Origin: Alopecurus myosuroides
Lineage: Eukaryota > Streptophyta > Magnoliopsida > Poales > Poaceae
DNA length: 64,000 nucleotides
Direction of reading: 5' to 3'
Assembly: GCA_028641055.1 (NCBI GenBank)
Contig: CM054057.1
Location: 399,760,541 to 399,824,540, forward strand
Translations under genes and position numbers: made by a program
Notes under the pieces: generated by a model
Seen by the model: only the letters and a program-made list of their open reading frames with translations
Databases searched by the model: none
Told to the model about the DNA's origin: nothing
Shown here: in pieces, positions 43,269 through 54,690 of the stretch
How positions within the stretch are numbered: the stretch's first letter is position 1
Layout of the letters: the number at the start of each line of letters is the position of its first letter

Positions 43269-45061
43269 ATTGTGTTGCCTGTGGGATTCGAGACCCTTAG
43301 GTTTGGAAGCCATTTTTGATCATGTTATTATCTCCTTAGAGTATTTTGGATCCTAGCGGCATAGTGAGATGAAGCGGCCCGGACAACTTTACACGTCCAC
43401 GGACACGAGACCGTTCCCTGATTGGCTTGAGGGTGCATTGTCCTTCTCACTATAGTGAATATCCAATTTACATCAAGTTTTTAATAACCCGTTGATCACC
43501 CTAGGATTGAAAACTTTCTATGTTCAGAACTTTCTAGAAACAAAACAATCATCTTAATTCTTCTCATATCATCTCATCTATTATTCACCTTCAAAATTTT
43601 CTAGATGGCCTACCTCTTCAATACCATCAAGACAGGAATGTTGATGACCATACCAATAAGTGCAAGAAGTATTTTGACCACATGAAGACCTACACTCAAT
43701 ATTGTTGAAGAACTTGAATAAAAACATAGACTTCCCAACAATCAAGAACACCTCAAGACAGTGAGAGAAGAATTTTAAAAAACTCAAGAAGTTATATATG
43801 AGACCACCAATCTAGTTACTTTGTTAGAACAACGTTAACGTGTTAGTGTATTGATCATGCCAATGAGTGTGGTATGACAATATTAGTTGTTTTCTAAAAA
43901 CCTTGATGTTTGGTGTGATGAATGTGTTACTATATGTTTGTTATGTGTTTCCTTGATCTGATGTGTTGGGGTAGGATCTTCTTTAGTCTCTTTCTAATCT
44001 CTACTCATTCATGCTAAGCAAAATGAAAACCCATACCCATTTACCAACCATATTGGGCTACCATATGAAGTGCAATCACAAACATTTCACCCAAGAATGT
44101 CACAACCAGTATCCTACCAGGACACCAGCCATCCTATTTAAGGAGGTTAGCCTAAAATTATCCTTTTGTGTGAGGGAATAATCACATCCTTGATGAAGCC
44201 AAATGTATACCAAGGAGCAACAAGCCAAATCAACAAGTGAAGATAGACAAGTGGAATCAAAGTTGCATGAGCTATGAAGATTTCAGAGCCAACTACACCA
44301 AGAGAAGAAATAATGAAGAAACACAACTATCCAGTTTGTGTTACATAAGAGTTTTACGCAATCCACCAGTGTAAGAACCTATAGTTTAGCTCAGGTTTGT
44401 CTTTCAGATTGGAAACTTTCTGTTAGACAAGTGAGGTGACCTAGAGTTATTAAACAAGACTCATCAATCCAAGTACAAGGTAATGATTGAGTGCAACATG
44501 GATTGGCCCCCATAGTGACTACTCACATTATTTACTTTTGCTATGCGGAATGTTAAATCTGAGTGATATACCTATTAGAGAGACGACGATGTTAAACCTG
44601 AACCATAGAATGGTAGGATACAATAATGACCCTATGTTAGTGTTACTGAAAACATACTATTTTCGGTGAGGATCAAGCCAACCTTGGATCTATCAAGCAA
44701 TGGAAGATATTTCCTACCATGAGAGTTTCCTTAGAAATACCATGGAGTTTGCTTTCAAAGATGACAACAAGAAGACGGAAGATTTCCAAGGACATCAAAA
44801 GAACAAGTTGAGAGTGACCCAAGGACTTTTGATTGACCCAAAGAGTGACACCTCAGTGTCAAAGGTAGTTCAACAGATCTATGTTGGTCTACAGCTCTAC
44901 CGCGAAGGAAAGTTTTACTCAAGCCAAGCTACACTCCAATACAATGAGAACATACTACCCACAAAAGTTTCTTTTAAGGGTGGTAGCCCACCCAGTTGTT
45001 CTTGAACCCACTTATCCAAACCTAATCTTTCTTTCTAGCCTTTCCAAATCTCGGGATGAGA

Positions 45062-45082
45062 TTTCTTTTAAGGGTGGTAGTC
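45062..45082 (+). other. LARD polypurine tract
   Basis: TTTCTTTTAAGGGTGGTAG then TC directly before the LTR start TGTAACATCC. Confidence 0.65.
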
Positions 45083-48000
45083 TGTAACATCCCTGATTTT
45101 TGGAAAGTCCAAAAATCACAAAAAAATTGTAACTTTTTGTTTTCATGTTATGCAAGTCACCAAGAACCAAATGAGAATCAAGAAACAAAAGGAAACAATA
45201 CATAATGCAATGTATTTGAATTTACCAATCCAATTATACCTTTATTCAATAAACCCTAAAACCCTCTCAAAATGAATTTTCATTTGATAAAGAAAACCAT
45301 TTTATCTTTAGAAACTTTATTACATAAAATGTTTTCAACTCAAATATTACCTTGAAATTGTTTTATGGCAACAAAAATCAAAGGTTTATAAACCCTTAAT
45401 AAAGTTCTAAGACTCAAAACTATTTTATGAGAACAAAAGATATTAATAATAATTCTTAATAGTTATTCCATGTTTTAAACCTAAAGGTGTGAACATAAAA
45501 TGTATTTCTTTGAAAATAAGATAAAATAGGACCTTGAAAACAATATTATGATTTGTGTTTCTATTTATTTAATTTTCTATTTTAAAAATGGAATTAAGTT
45601 ACTATTAGTAAATCACTAAAATCTTAAGTTTATAAAATATTAAAATGAGGTAAAATAACTTTCAAAAATAGTTTTTGACATGTTAAATGTCTCTAAAATT
45701 TATTTAATCAAAAACATCATTTTATTATTTTTTCAGTTTTAAATAGCATTAAGTACTATTATTGTTTTATTTACAAATTGCAAAATATGATTTTTGAAAT
45801 ATGTTGAAAGTTTACAAAAATGTTTTTAAGTGAAAGATATTATTTTTGTAAAAAATTTGCAATTGGTTTGAGGTCATTTGGACTTGTATATCAAAAGATA
45901 TTAAAACAGAAATAAAAAGAAAAAGAAATAAAGATAATGACGTCATGCTGACGTCACATTGTCTTCATCCTCTGGTAACCGAAGAACCCTAGAAACTGCC
46001 GAATTGATTTGTATTAAATCCGGCGTTTAAGACCACCATTTGTAGTCATGTTTCTTCCCTCTTAAAGCCCTCCCCTCCCTCTTCAAATACCCTCCGTTTC
46101 CCCTCTTAATCGTGCCCCGAGGAGGTAAAAATTCCTCACTGGAGTTGCCCTCTGCCCGCCGACGTCGTTCTTGTTTTCCGTCGAGGTGAGCCCGTCCCCG
46201 AGCACGAGACCCTGCCCATCTTCTTCCCCTTGTTCGTGTTCATGATTTGATGTCCCTGCCCGACGTTTTGGCACAGGAAATCGGCGCCCCCAAGCCCGTC
46301 TGCGTGTCGCCGGAACCGCCACGACCCCGTCCGCGTTGCGCCGTCGTTCCCAGAAGAGAGGGAGCGAGAAGACCCCACCCTCAGCCTCAACGTGCTGCGT
46401 GGAGTCTCCCCGTGGTCTCCCCGAGCCCGGAGGTCCACCGGAGCCTCTACGTCGTCCACGACCGAGCACAGCGCCGCCGCCCCACCATTTTCCAGCGACT
46501 CGATCCGGACGGTGAGCTCCCTCTCCTTGGTGTTATGTTTCTGTCCGTTAGATCTAAATCGTACGCGCGAGATTAGATCACTTACCGAAAAGGTATCGGC
46601 CAATAGGAAGCTGCCAAGTCAGCATGCGCGTTATGAAATTATCCGTCGCTCAGCGCAGCGCACAGACGACCCAAGCCCAACTCCTGTCCATTTCCCTGCG
46701 CGGCAAATAGTAAAATTTGAGCCCAACTCTCTAGGATTTATTCCCGAATAAAAATAGAATATTAATTTTGCAGAAAAGCCCCTAGAAACTAGAATCATCA
46801 TAACTTTTGATCCATAAGCCCAAATTTAGCAAACTTGGACTTTCTGGAATCAGCACAACATGTAGGAACTTTTGGCACTAGCCAAATTTAAAATTGACCA
46901 TTTAAAAATTGATCAAATTCAAATATGTTTGTTTGATAAAATTTGACATAATTCAAATTCTATAAATCCAATTTAAGCAAACCAAATTTATTTGGGTTCC
47001 TTAGAATATGTACTAACAGTACCCACTACCAAAAATCCTATTTGAACTATTTTTGAAGTGTTTTAGATTTTAGATGGCCATTTGAGTATTTTGGACATAG
47101 ATTTAATTCTATAAATAATTATAAATTGTTTTCTTAGGCAAAGTTGATCCATTTGATAACCCTGAACCAGAGACATCAATGCCTAACCATTTTGGACACC
47201 ACTGGACCATTACCATGTATTTTAGCCAAACTTCCATCATAGTAGTCCACCTAGTTGTTTAAGTCTTAGAGTTGGTTCTATCTTTGTTTACCTTTGTTGT
47301 TAAGGCTATTTGGAGCCAAGACCAAGTCTAATTCCTTAATGAGATTCAATCATATACTTAGACAACTAGTGAACCTATAAACACTAGTACCATAGTTTCT
47401 ACCTACTTCTCCACTCCCCATTCTTGCTTCAAGAATTCATCAACTTAGCAAAATGGAGATCAAGACTCAAGCACAAGAAGGAAACTTCATTTTCAACTTG
47501 GTGGCAACATGAAGAGCTACAAGGAAGATCAATGAAGAAGTTTTGAAGAAAAGACTTGGACTCCACACCTAGAAGAAACTCAAGGAGGTACAAGTGTGAA
47601 GAAATCCAGAAGAAAACATCTCCCTCTATATTTCTATCTTTCTTCATATTTCCATTTTGACTTAGTGGTAGTTTGTGCCCATACTACCTGGGACCAACTA
47701 GTGATAAGCCATGAAGAATCTACCAAGAACAAGAGAAGAATCCATCCAAGGAACAAAAACTACAATAGAAGCATGAAGATGAACTTCAAGAAGACGAGCA
47801 TGTGAAGACTTGGAGCCATCCACACAAGTTGAAGAAATACCAAGTTGTATTTGCCCAACCATTGACCCAAATGGAAAACCCCAAGACTTTATCTTGTTTT
47901 CTCTTTTGTTAAGAAGTTAGTTGAACATAGACCTACTCTAAACCAAAGTGGAAAGACTAACTTAGAGTACTCAAATGTTTTGATGAAAAGAGCTAAGTGT

Positions 48001-49427
48001 TACACATTGTTATGTGTTACTTTAGTTGAAATAGTAGATCACCCTTAGTGAACTCTTGGAACTTCCTCAACAAGTATGGTATTAATAAAGTTTGATCTCT
48101 TCAAACCCAACCTGGTCCAACCCAAGTGTTTTCTGGGAACTTATGGATCCATCATAGTATGAATCTTTCAAACTCCAACTTTAACCAACCCTGGCCATAG
48201 TAGATGACCATAAACTCTTTTGCTATGGTTTCTTCGTTGTATGTTTCTTCATTTGTTTTACCCTTGTTAAGAGTGTGTAGCCATCTCTTTTTACCCTTGT
48301 TATTTTGATAGCCATAGAACTTAGTAGATGCTATGCAATATTACATATGGTTTTACTAGAGGTGGAGGAAAAATTCTAAGTATAACTAATAAATGAACCA
48401 CCTAAGTGGAAGTGGTAAGATTCGATTATGTTGAGTGTTTCCTCAGGGCCCTTGTTTAAGGGTTATTTCACTTGAGGTTGTCACTTGTGGATGGCCACCC
48501 AGGAAAAAAGAGATTAATAAGTCCCTCTAAGTCTAGTAGCTTACCATGCAGCCTTTTGACATATGGGCTCTGTCTTGATCAACTAAGTTGTGAGAGTTCA
48601 GCCCACGCTTGACTAGCAGATGTAGCAAAATTATAGGTGGAACAGTCTTGCCGATGGGTTTGGACTTCTTCTTCTGAAAGATCTCGTCTCAATTCTCTCC
48701 TTTCCATGATGCACTCCGGGTGTATAGGATGTTTGGGCTAATTGAAGACAAAGGGTGAAAGTGCACAACCTCTGCAGAGTCAACAAACTAAGATCTTAGC
48801 CGTGTCCCCGGTTATGGACAACTATGAGCAGCTGGACAAGGATTGACGGAAGAATCTCATCATCAATTTCAATAAGTAAAATTTTGACCAAGTGAACAGT
48901 ATTGTGGTGCTTGGATCTTAATCCAATGTTGCCACCCTTTTGAAAAGAAAAGTTGATTTTACAAAAGTGATAGGAGAAAACTGGCTTTATGCAAAACTTA
49001 GCCAAAACTCCACTCAGCCAAATAAGCATGTAGTATTAGTCTTGCCATTTATATCCACCATAGTGTTACTTGCCAATACATTAAATTGTATTGACTCCCT
49101 TGTGGCTGCATATTCCATATTGCATATGTTTCTGAAGACGAGTGAGGATTTCGTTTAGAATCTCGAGACTATCGCCAAGATGTTTTTCCTATGGCACATG
49201 AAGAAGATGGGCTCAATGTTGTGCTATGTCTTCCGCTGTATATCTTTGTTTTTTGCTAGTCTTCTAAGACTATGCAAGTTGTAATACTATTTTGTAAAGA
49301 CTGGATCATGCGATGTAATAGAATTTGATGCATTTGCATGATATTTCATTTTGTATTGTGGTGCTAGCAATTGATCCAGGGACTAGCACAATAACACAGG
49401 TGTCCTTACATTATTTAAATGTGGGAA
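45083..49427 (+). repeat. LARD 3' LTR, truncated by 8 bp and with an internal 228-bp deletion
   Basis: Collinear with 38651-43253 except for a deletion at about 48257-48270 (LTR 1 bases 41863-42090 are absent) and the missing last bases at the LINE junction. Confidence 0.88.
45938..45956 (+). promoter_or_regulatory. Paired TGACGTCA sites in LARD 3' LTR
   Basis: 45938-45945 and 45949-45956 with the same 3-bp spacing as in the other copies. Confidence 0.55.
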
Positions 49428-52400
49428 CAGAAATACCCACTTGTGTCGGTGCATGCTTTGACCCGAACGGGGTCAGATCACACGCCTTTGATTATTGATT
49501 CTGGGACTCAGGCTCATGTTGGTAATAAATGCCATTTTTCTTTTGAACTCTCGTGGATGCGCCAAGAGGGTTTTTTCGAATTAGTTCGTCGAGAGTGGAT
49601 ATCGATCCATCTCGGGGCGAACCCGGTTGAGCGATGGCAAAATAAGATTAGACATTTGCGGCAATTTCTACGAGGGTGGGCTAAAAATTTGAGTGGTGAA
49701 TACAAAAAACAAAAGGACAGATTAACTCTTCTGATTGATGAACTTGATATAAAAGCTGAGTCTATCCCTCTTACTGTAGCCGAACGGGCTGCGAAAAAAG
49801 AGGCTGATGATTGTTTAGCTAAGCTAAAACGAGATGAAGAATCTAAGTGGGCTCAAAGGGCTAAGGTTAAATATATACAAGAAGGGGGGAGTAACACGAG
49901 GTATTTCCACCTCATTGCTAATGGAAAACATAGAAAAAGGAAAATCTTTCAGTTGGAACAGGATTAGGGTACGATAGTAGGAGAGGCAAACTTGCGGGTT
50001 TTCATCTCCGAGTATTATAAGAAACTGTTTGGGGCATCGGCTCCGAGTTACGTCTCTTTGATTGAGGACATGACTGATGATATGCCACAGATTTCTCCAG
50101 ATGAAAATAGTATCCTTACATCCCCTTTTTCGGAAAAGGAGGTATTTGACGCTATTTCTCAAATGGAGAAAAATAAGGCTCCGGGACCAGACGGGTTTCC
50201 TGCGGAGTTTTATCAGAAATTTTGGCCTGTCATTAAAGGGGACTTAATGGCTATGTTTTTCCAACTCCATGAGGGTGATCTATCTCTCTTTAAGCTCAAT
50301 TTTGGGGTTATTACCTTGTTACCAAAAAAAGAGGACGCAAGTCGTATTGAGCAATTTCGACCAATTTGTTTGCTCAATGTTAGTTTCAAAGTATTCACCA
50401 AAGTGGGAACTAATCGGGTAACATCTATTGCGAGTAGAGTTATCCGTCCTACCCAATCTGCGTTTCTACCAGGTAGAAATATTTTAGAAGGAGTTGTAGT
50501 GCTCCATGAAACGATTCATGAACTACAGCGGAAAAAGCTGGATGGGGTGCTATTTAAAATTGATTTTGAGAAAGCTTACGATAAGGTGAACTGGTCTTTC
50601 CTACAACAAGTTTTACGAATGAAAGGTTTCTCTCCAGTCTGGTGTGAATGGGTTGCTCGGTTTGTCCAAGGGGGTAGCGTGGGCATTAAGGTGAATGATG
50701 ACATCGGTCATTACTTTCAAACCTTAAAAGGTTTAAGGCAAGGGGATCCACTATCTCCTATCCTTTTTAACCTGGTCGTAGATATGTTGGCTATCCTAAT
50801 TGACCGAGCAAAGGAGGATGGACAATTAGGAGGGTTGATACCCCACCTTGTCGAGGGAGGGGTTTCAATTCTTCAATACGCTGATGACACTATTCTATTC
50901 CTCGAACATGATTTGAATAAGGCCTTAAATATGAAACTCATACTTGCGATGTTTGAGCAACTATCGGGTCTTAAGATTAATTTTCACAAGAGTGAGATTA
51001 TTTGTTTTGGGGAAGCAAAAAATACACAAGATGACTATCGTCAAATTTTCGGTTGTGAGGTAGGTAAATTACCGTTCAAATATCTTGGCATTCCTATCCA
51101 TTATAGAAAACTGTTAAATAAGGAGTGGAAACCGGTGGAAGATAGATTTGAGAGGAAATTGAGCTCTTGGGCGGGTAAATTATTATCTTATGGGGATCGC
51201 CTCATCTTAGTTAATTCAGTGCTTACTAGCTTGCCCATGTTTTTACTATCCTATTTCGAGATTCCAATCGGAGTTAGGAAGCGACTCGATTTCTATCGAT
51301 CACGATTCTTTTGGCAAAGTGATGCCAAAAAAAGAAAGTACCGTCTTACGATATGGAACATTGTTTGTCGACCAAAAGATCAGGGTGGTCTGGGTATCGA
51401 GGTTTTAGAGATTAAGAATATGTGTTTGCTGAGTAAATGGCTGTTTAAAATCATGCATGAGGAGGGAGTATGGCAGGAATTGTTATCGAACAAATATTTG
51501 GGGGATAAAACGTTATCCCAAGTAGAAGCAAAACCACTAGACTCTCCGTTTTGGAAAGGGATTATGAAAGTGAAACATGAGTTTTTTACACGTGGTAAGT
51601 TTGTCTTAGGGGATGGACAAAATATTCGTTTCTGGGAGGATACATGGTTAGGTGATGAACCGTTATCACAAGCATATCCCTCCCTCTTTAATGTTGTGCT
51701 GCACAAAAACGTTACGGTGGCTGATGTGTTAGCACATAATCCGTTGGACATTCGTTTTAGGAGAAGTATTTTAGGTGATAGAAGAGATTCATGGTTACAA
51801 TTGGTTGAGAGATTGATGGGTGTCTCTCTCACTAATGAGACGGATACGTTCCGTTGGAAATTGACTATGGATGGATCTTTTTCGGTAAAATCCTATTATG
51901 CAGACTTATTACATGGTTCTACGAGATTTTTGCGAAAATACTTGTGGAAGTTAAAGGTTCCATTAAAGATCAAGATTTTCTTATGGTTCCTTCATAGAAA
52001 GGTGGTACTAACCAAAGACAATTTGCTAAGAAGAAATTGGGATGGCCGTAAAAAATGTATTTTTTGTCATGCGGATGAGTCTGTAGAACATTTGTTCATC
52101 TCCTGCCATTTTACTCGTAATATTTGGCGTCTTGTTCAGTTTACTTTTAGCATTTATCCTCCAACTAACATTGCGCATATGTTTGGTAGCTGGCTAAATG
52201 GCATTGATAGAAAAACTAAGGCACGCATTCGTATCGGCGTAGCTGCGTTCCTGTGGGAAATCTGGAATAGCCGTAATGAGGTGGTTTTTAACAAAAGAAA
52301 CAATGTTCACTTTTTGCAGGTTGTCAACAAGGCGGTTTATTCTATACAGACATGGTCATTCCTTCTACCTGTCGATCAACGAGGACTTATGGATTCAGGC

Positions 52401-52478
52401 TGTACCCGGCTCCTGGCGGTCGTGCGGGCTATCTACAGCCGGGCTGGGTGGCCTAACGCCAAACGGATAGATGCATAA
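49419..52478 (+). pseudogene. LINE ORF2: reverse transcriptase with zf-RVT, one nonsense codon
   Basis: One frame from 49419 to TGA/TAA-ended 52478, broken only by TAG at 49965. Domain order: end of the endonuclease (49430-49530); linker helix; RT with KAPGPDGFPAEFYQ (about 50175), RPICLLNVSFKVFTK, FKIDFEKAYDKVNW, LRQGDPLSPILFN and the active site YADDTILF (about 50878). ILVNSVLTSLPMF follows, then WWQ-less FWEDTWLG and the zf-RVT region (FLWFLHRKVVLTKDNLLRRN, CIFCHADESVEHLFISC). It would copy its own RNA at a nicked target. All RT catalytic residues are visible; lack of the endonuclease and the stop make it inactive. Confidence 0.88.
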
Positions 52479-52642
52479 TATACTTTTTCTTATTTTTGAG
52501 TGGTTGATCTTTGTGGCCACCTTGAGCGATCCGTGAACTGTAACTCGGTTAAACACTGGATTTTTTTATCTCTTAATAAATGCCGAGGCTGTGTGCATCA
52601 TTTTGATGCAGAGGCCGGGGCAGAGGCTTCCATTTCTAAAAA
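49421..52642 (+). mobile_element. L1-type LINE, 5'-truncated within the endonuclease
   Basis: It starts in the last part of the endonuclease domain (WEQKYPLVSV, SDHTPL) and runs through a nearly complete ORF2 to a 3' UTR with the repeated GAGGC/GCAGAGGCCGGGGC words typical of grass LINE ends and a short A tail (TTTCTAAAAA, about 52642). No target-site duplication could be identified because the 5' side is fused to the LARD LTR. Confidence 0.85.
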
Positions 52643-53767
52643 TCTAACGATTGGGTTCCAAAAAAGGAGCACCCCGAGTGCTACTTTACTATGGAGACGA
52701 TGGCCGAACGTATACAAATAGGTATGCGGAGGCTGTCCAGCACGTAACATCACATGGGTTCTGATCAATCGTGCCACGACAACAAAACCAGGTAGACGAC
52801 ATATCAAATCGATGAGATACCTCTCCGTCCCTTCCCACCATTGTGTTTTCCACGACACCATGGAAGGCATTGGAATCACCGACGAGCTTGAGGGCATGGC
52901 AGGCCAAGCGCTGTGGAGATCAGGCAGGAGTGACCCATGCGGCAGCCCAAGCCCTGCTGCGAGCGCGCTGTTCATAGATGCAATCATGGGGGCCGCATGA
53001 TGAGCAGTGGAGAACTCCCGCGGTACGGTTGAAGAAAATTCAAGTTGCCTAAAGGCAAGACTAATAGGGCACAGCTTGACAGTTGCTGGCCGAAGATACA
53101 TGAGGGAAGCGCGGGGCAAACAACGTGTACTTCAGCAGTCTAAGGTCAGCAATAGGACGACGAGGCTGGGCTGGGCTGTCAGTGGAGATGGCCGCTGGAC
53201 TCGCGAGAGGAGTACATGACGATTCTAAGCTATGATGAAAGTCTAAAGAGTAAGAAAATAGGTTATCGAAGCAGTTGTCTCGAGAAGAACCAGAGGACCG
53301 GGAGTTTTCTTTCCTCGGCAGGGCTTACTAGGGAGGTAAATGCTGGAGCAAATTTAATTTTCTTAGATTATTTTTAGACCACCTTGCATGCTCTTATTTG
53401 TACAAACGGCCAAACGGGTACCCAGCTTAGAAAATTAAGCTACAAATGCGTGGTGTTGAATCCACGAACAAGATTAGCTGGGTAGATTTGGGTCACAGCG
53501 TTCCAAATATTGGAAATATTTTACTTCTCCTACTATGTTATTTTGACAAAATCAGGTAACTTATTCAGTATTCCATTAGCTTTTTAAATAAGTAGATGAT
53601 TTATGTCAAGAGGAGTAGATGATCGTTCCAATATTCTTACAATTGAAAATTCCTCGGCGCCAAACCCCTTAAAACAATTCTGGAGTGTTAACTCTTAGTC
53701 GACATATTACCAGAAATGTGTGATATACTTTTTTGCATCCGTAGCAACGCACGGGCACTTTTTCTAG
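52643..53767. other. Unassigned DNA ending in a Helitron-like terminus
   Basis: No recognised gene. A minus-strand frame at 52598-53119 (173 codons, overlapping the LINE tail) and plus frames at 52812-53000 and 53007-53219 have balanced base composition unlike the AT-rich neighbours, but no domain that I recognise; they may be captured gene pieces. From 53220 on the sequence is AT-rich. Confidence 0.35.
53743..53767 (+). mobile_element. Helitron-like 3' end
   Basis: ATCCGTAGCAACGCACGGGC gives a short hairpin (CCGT/ACGG) about 10 bases before CTAG (53764-53767), which is followed by T. Grass Helitrons commonly end this way (hairpin plus CTRR, target T). The 5' end (A|TC) was not located. Confidence 0.5.
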
Positions 53768-54427
53768 TTCATTTAATACTAGTTTACATGCTTTATATTA
53801 CTATGATGATCAAGATTATGTTTGTAGCATGTCACCTCAAAAATTATTATTGTTTTTATAGTTTTACCTACTCGAGGACGAGTAGAAACTAAGCTTGGGG
53901 TTGTTCATACATCCAAAACGTATCTATAATTTTTTATGGTTTCATGTTACTTTTATGGTTTTGATAATTGTTTTTATATTAAGTTTATGATTTCTTTGGA
54001 CTAACCTACTAATAGTTGCAATAGTGCATAATGTTCTTGTTTTACACTTTGATGTGTAGGATTTATAAAAAATAGAAGAGGAAACCTTGTTGGAGTCGAA
54101 TTAGGACTTTCCTGAAATATGTCTGAAAACGCTGTTTAAAGATTGTCACGTTACGGGTCAAAGCCGGCATTAAACGGAAATCTCATAGAAGACACAATTG
54201 CGGGGAATTTTGCGGCGTACGATCTATATTCAAAATTTGCCTGATTCCGAGTCAGACGGCCGAGATACGCCCTATTTACTGCAGCCCTAGATGGGTGACG
54301 GAAATCCATCAAACTATATAAACGGAGGAAACCTAGGTCGTGGGAGACACCCTAGACCACGAATTTCCAGCCACCAAAGCCCCATTTTTGCCTCCCCCAT
54401 AGATCCCATCTCCATGGGGGAGGGCTC
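53768..54427 (+). mobile_element. Gypsy 3' fragment: internal end, PPT and partial LTR
   Basis: CTACTCGAGGACGAGTAG (53869-53886) and AACTAAGCTTGGGG form the PPT region; an LTR starts at 53902 (TGTTCATACATCC). The same PPT is seen in minus orientation at 8263-8295. The LTR is cut at 54427 by another LTR start. Confidence 0.7.
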
Positions 54428-54690
54428 TGATATGTCGAAAACGTATCTCCTTTTCCGAACATTTTTCTTATTGTTTTTCTCTAAACTTGTGAGTTTTGCA
54501 TACCACTAACATGGACTAACGCTGTTTTCAGCAGAATTACTTTGGTGTCTCGTTTTTGTGTAGAAAAATCAACTTTCGGGGAAATGTCCAGAAAAGACCC
54601 CATTGGTCTTACAACACCGAAAGACCCCGGGAGCCAGAAGGGGGCCAGGAGAGGGGCGCCCCCCGTAGGCTGCGCCACCTGATGGTCCCC
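54428..54690 (+). repeat. Partial LTR of Gypsy element (left copy)
   Basis: TGATATGTCGAAAACGTATC at 54428 matches 56657 (TGATACGTCGAAAACGAATC) and stays collinear to about 54685, where it jumps to internal sequence. Confidence 0.75.

Larger units (their letters stand above)
43254..45082 (+). other. LARD interior, no pol
   Basis: 1829 bp. Short frames (44487-44669, 44700-45005) have no recognisable domain. A second copy of TTTCTTTTAAGGGTGGTAG at 44968-44986 precedes the true PPT. Confidence 0.75.
38651..49427 (+). mobile_element. LARD-like element: LTRs of 4.6/4.3 kb, 1.8-kb interior without pol
   Basis: Two long direct repeats (38651-43253 and 45083-49427) surround 43254-45082. LTR 1 starts TGTAACATCC and ends GAATGCTACA; a tRNA-Met PBS follows it and a PPT precedes LTR 2. 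The interior has no recognisable gag, RT or integrase. This is the pattern of large retrotransposon derivatives known from Triticeae (such as Sukkula), although the interior here is shorter than in those. LTR 2 lacks its last 8 or so bases because LINE sequence starts there. The LTRs differ at scattered sites, so insertion is not very recent. Confidence 0.88.

Noticed and set aside
52598..53119. Minus-strand frame of 173 codons as a host gene
   Set aside because: It overlaps the LINE 3' end, shows no domain that I recognise, and no promoter or splice structure; kept only as possible captured sequence.
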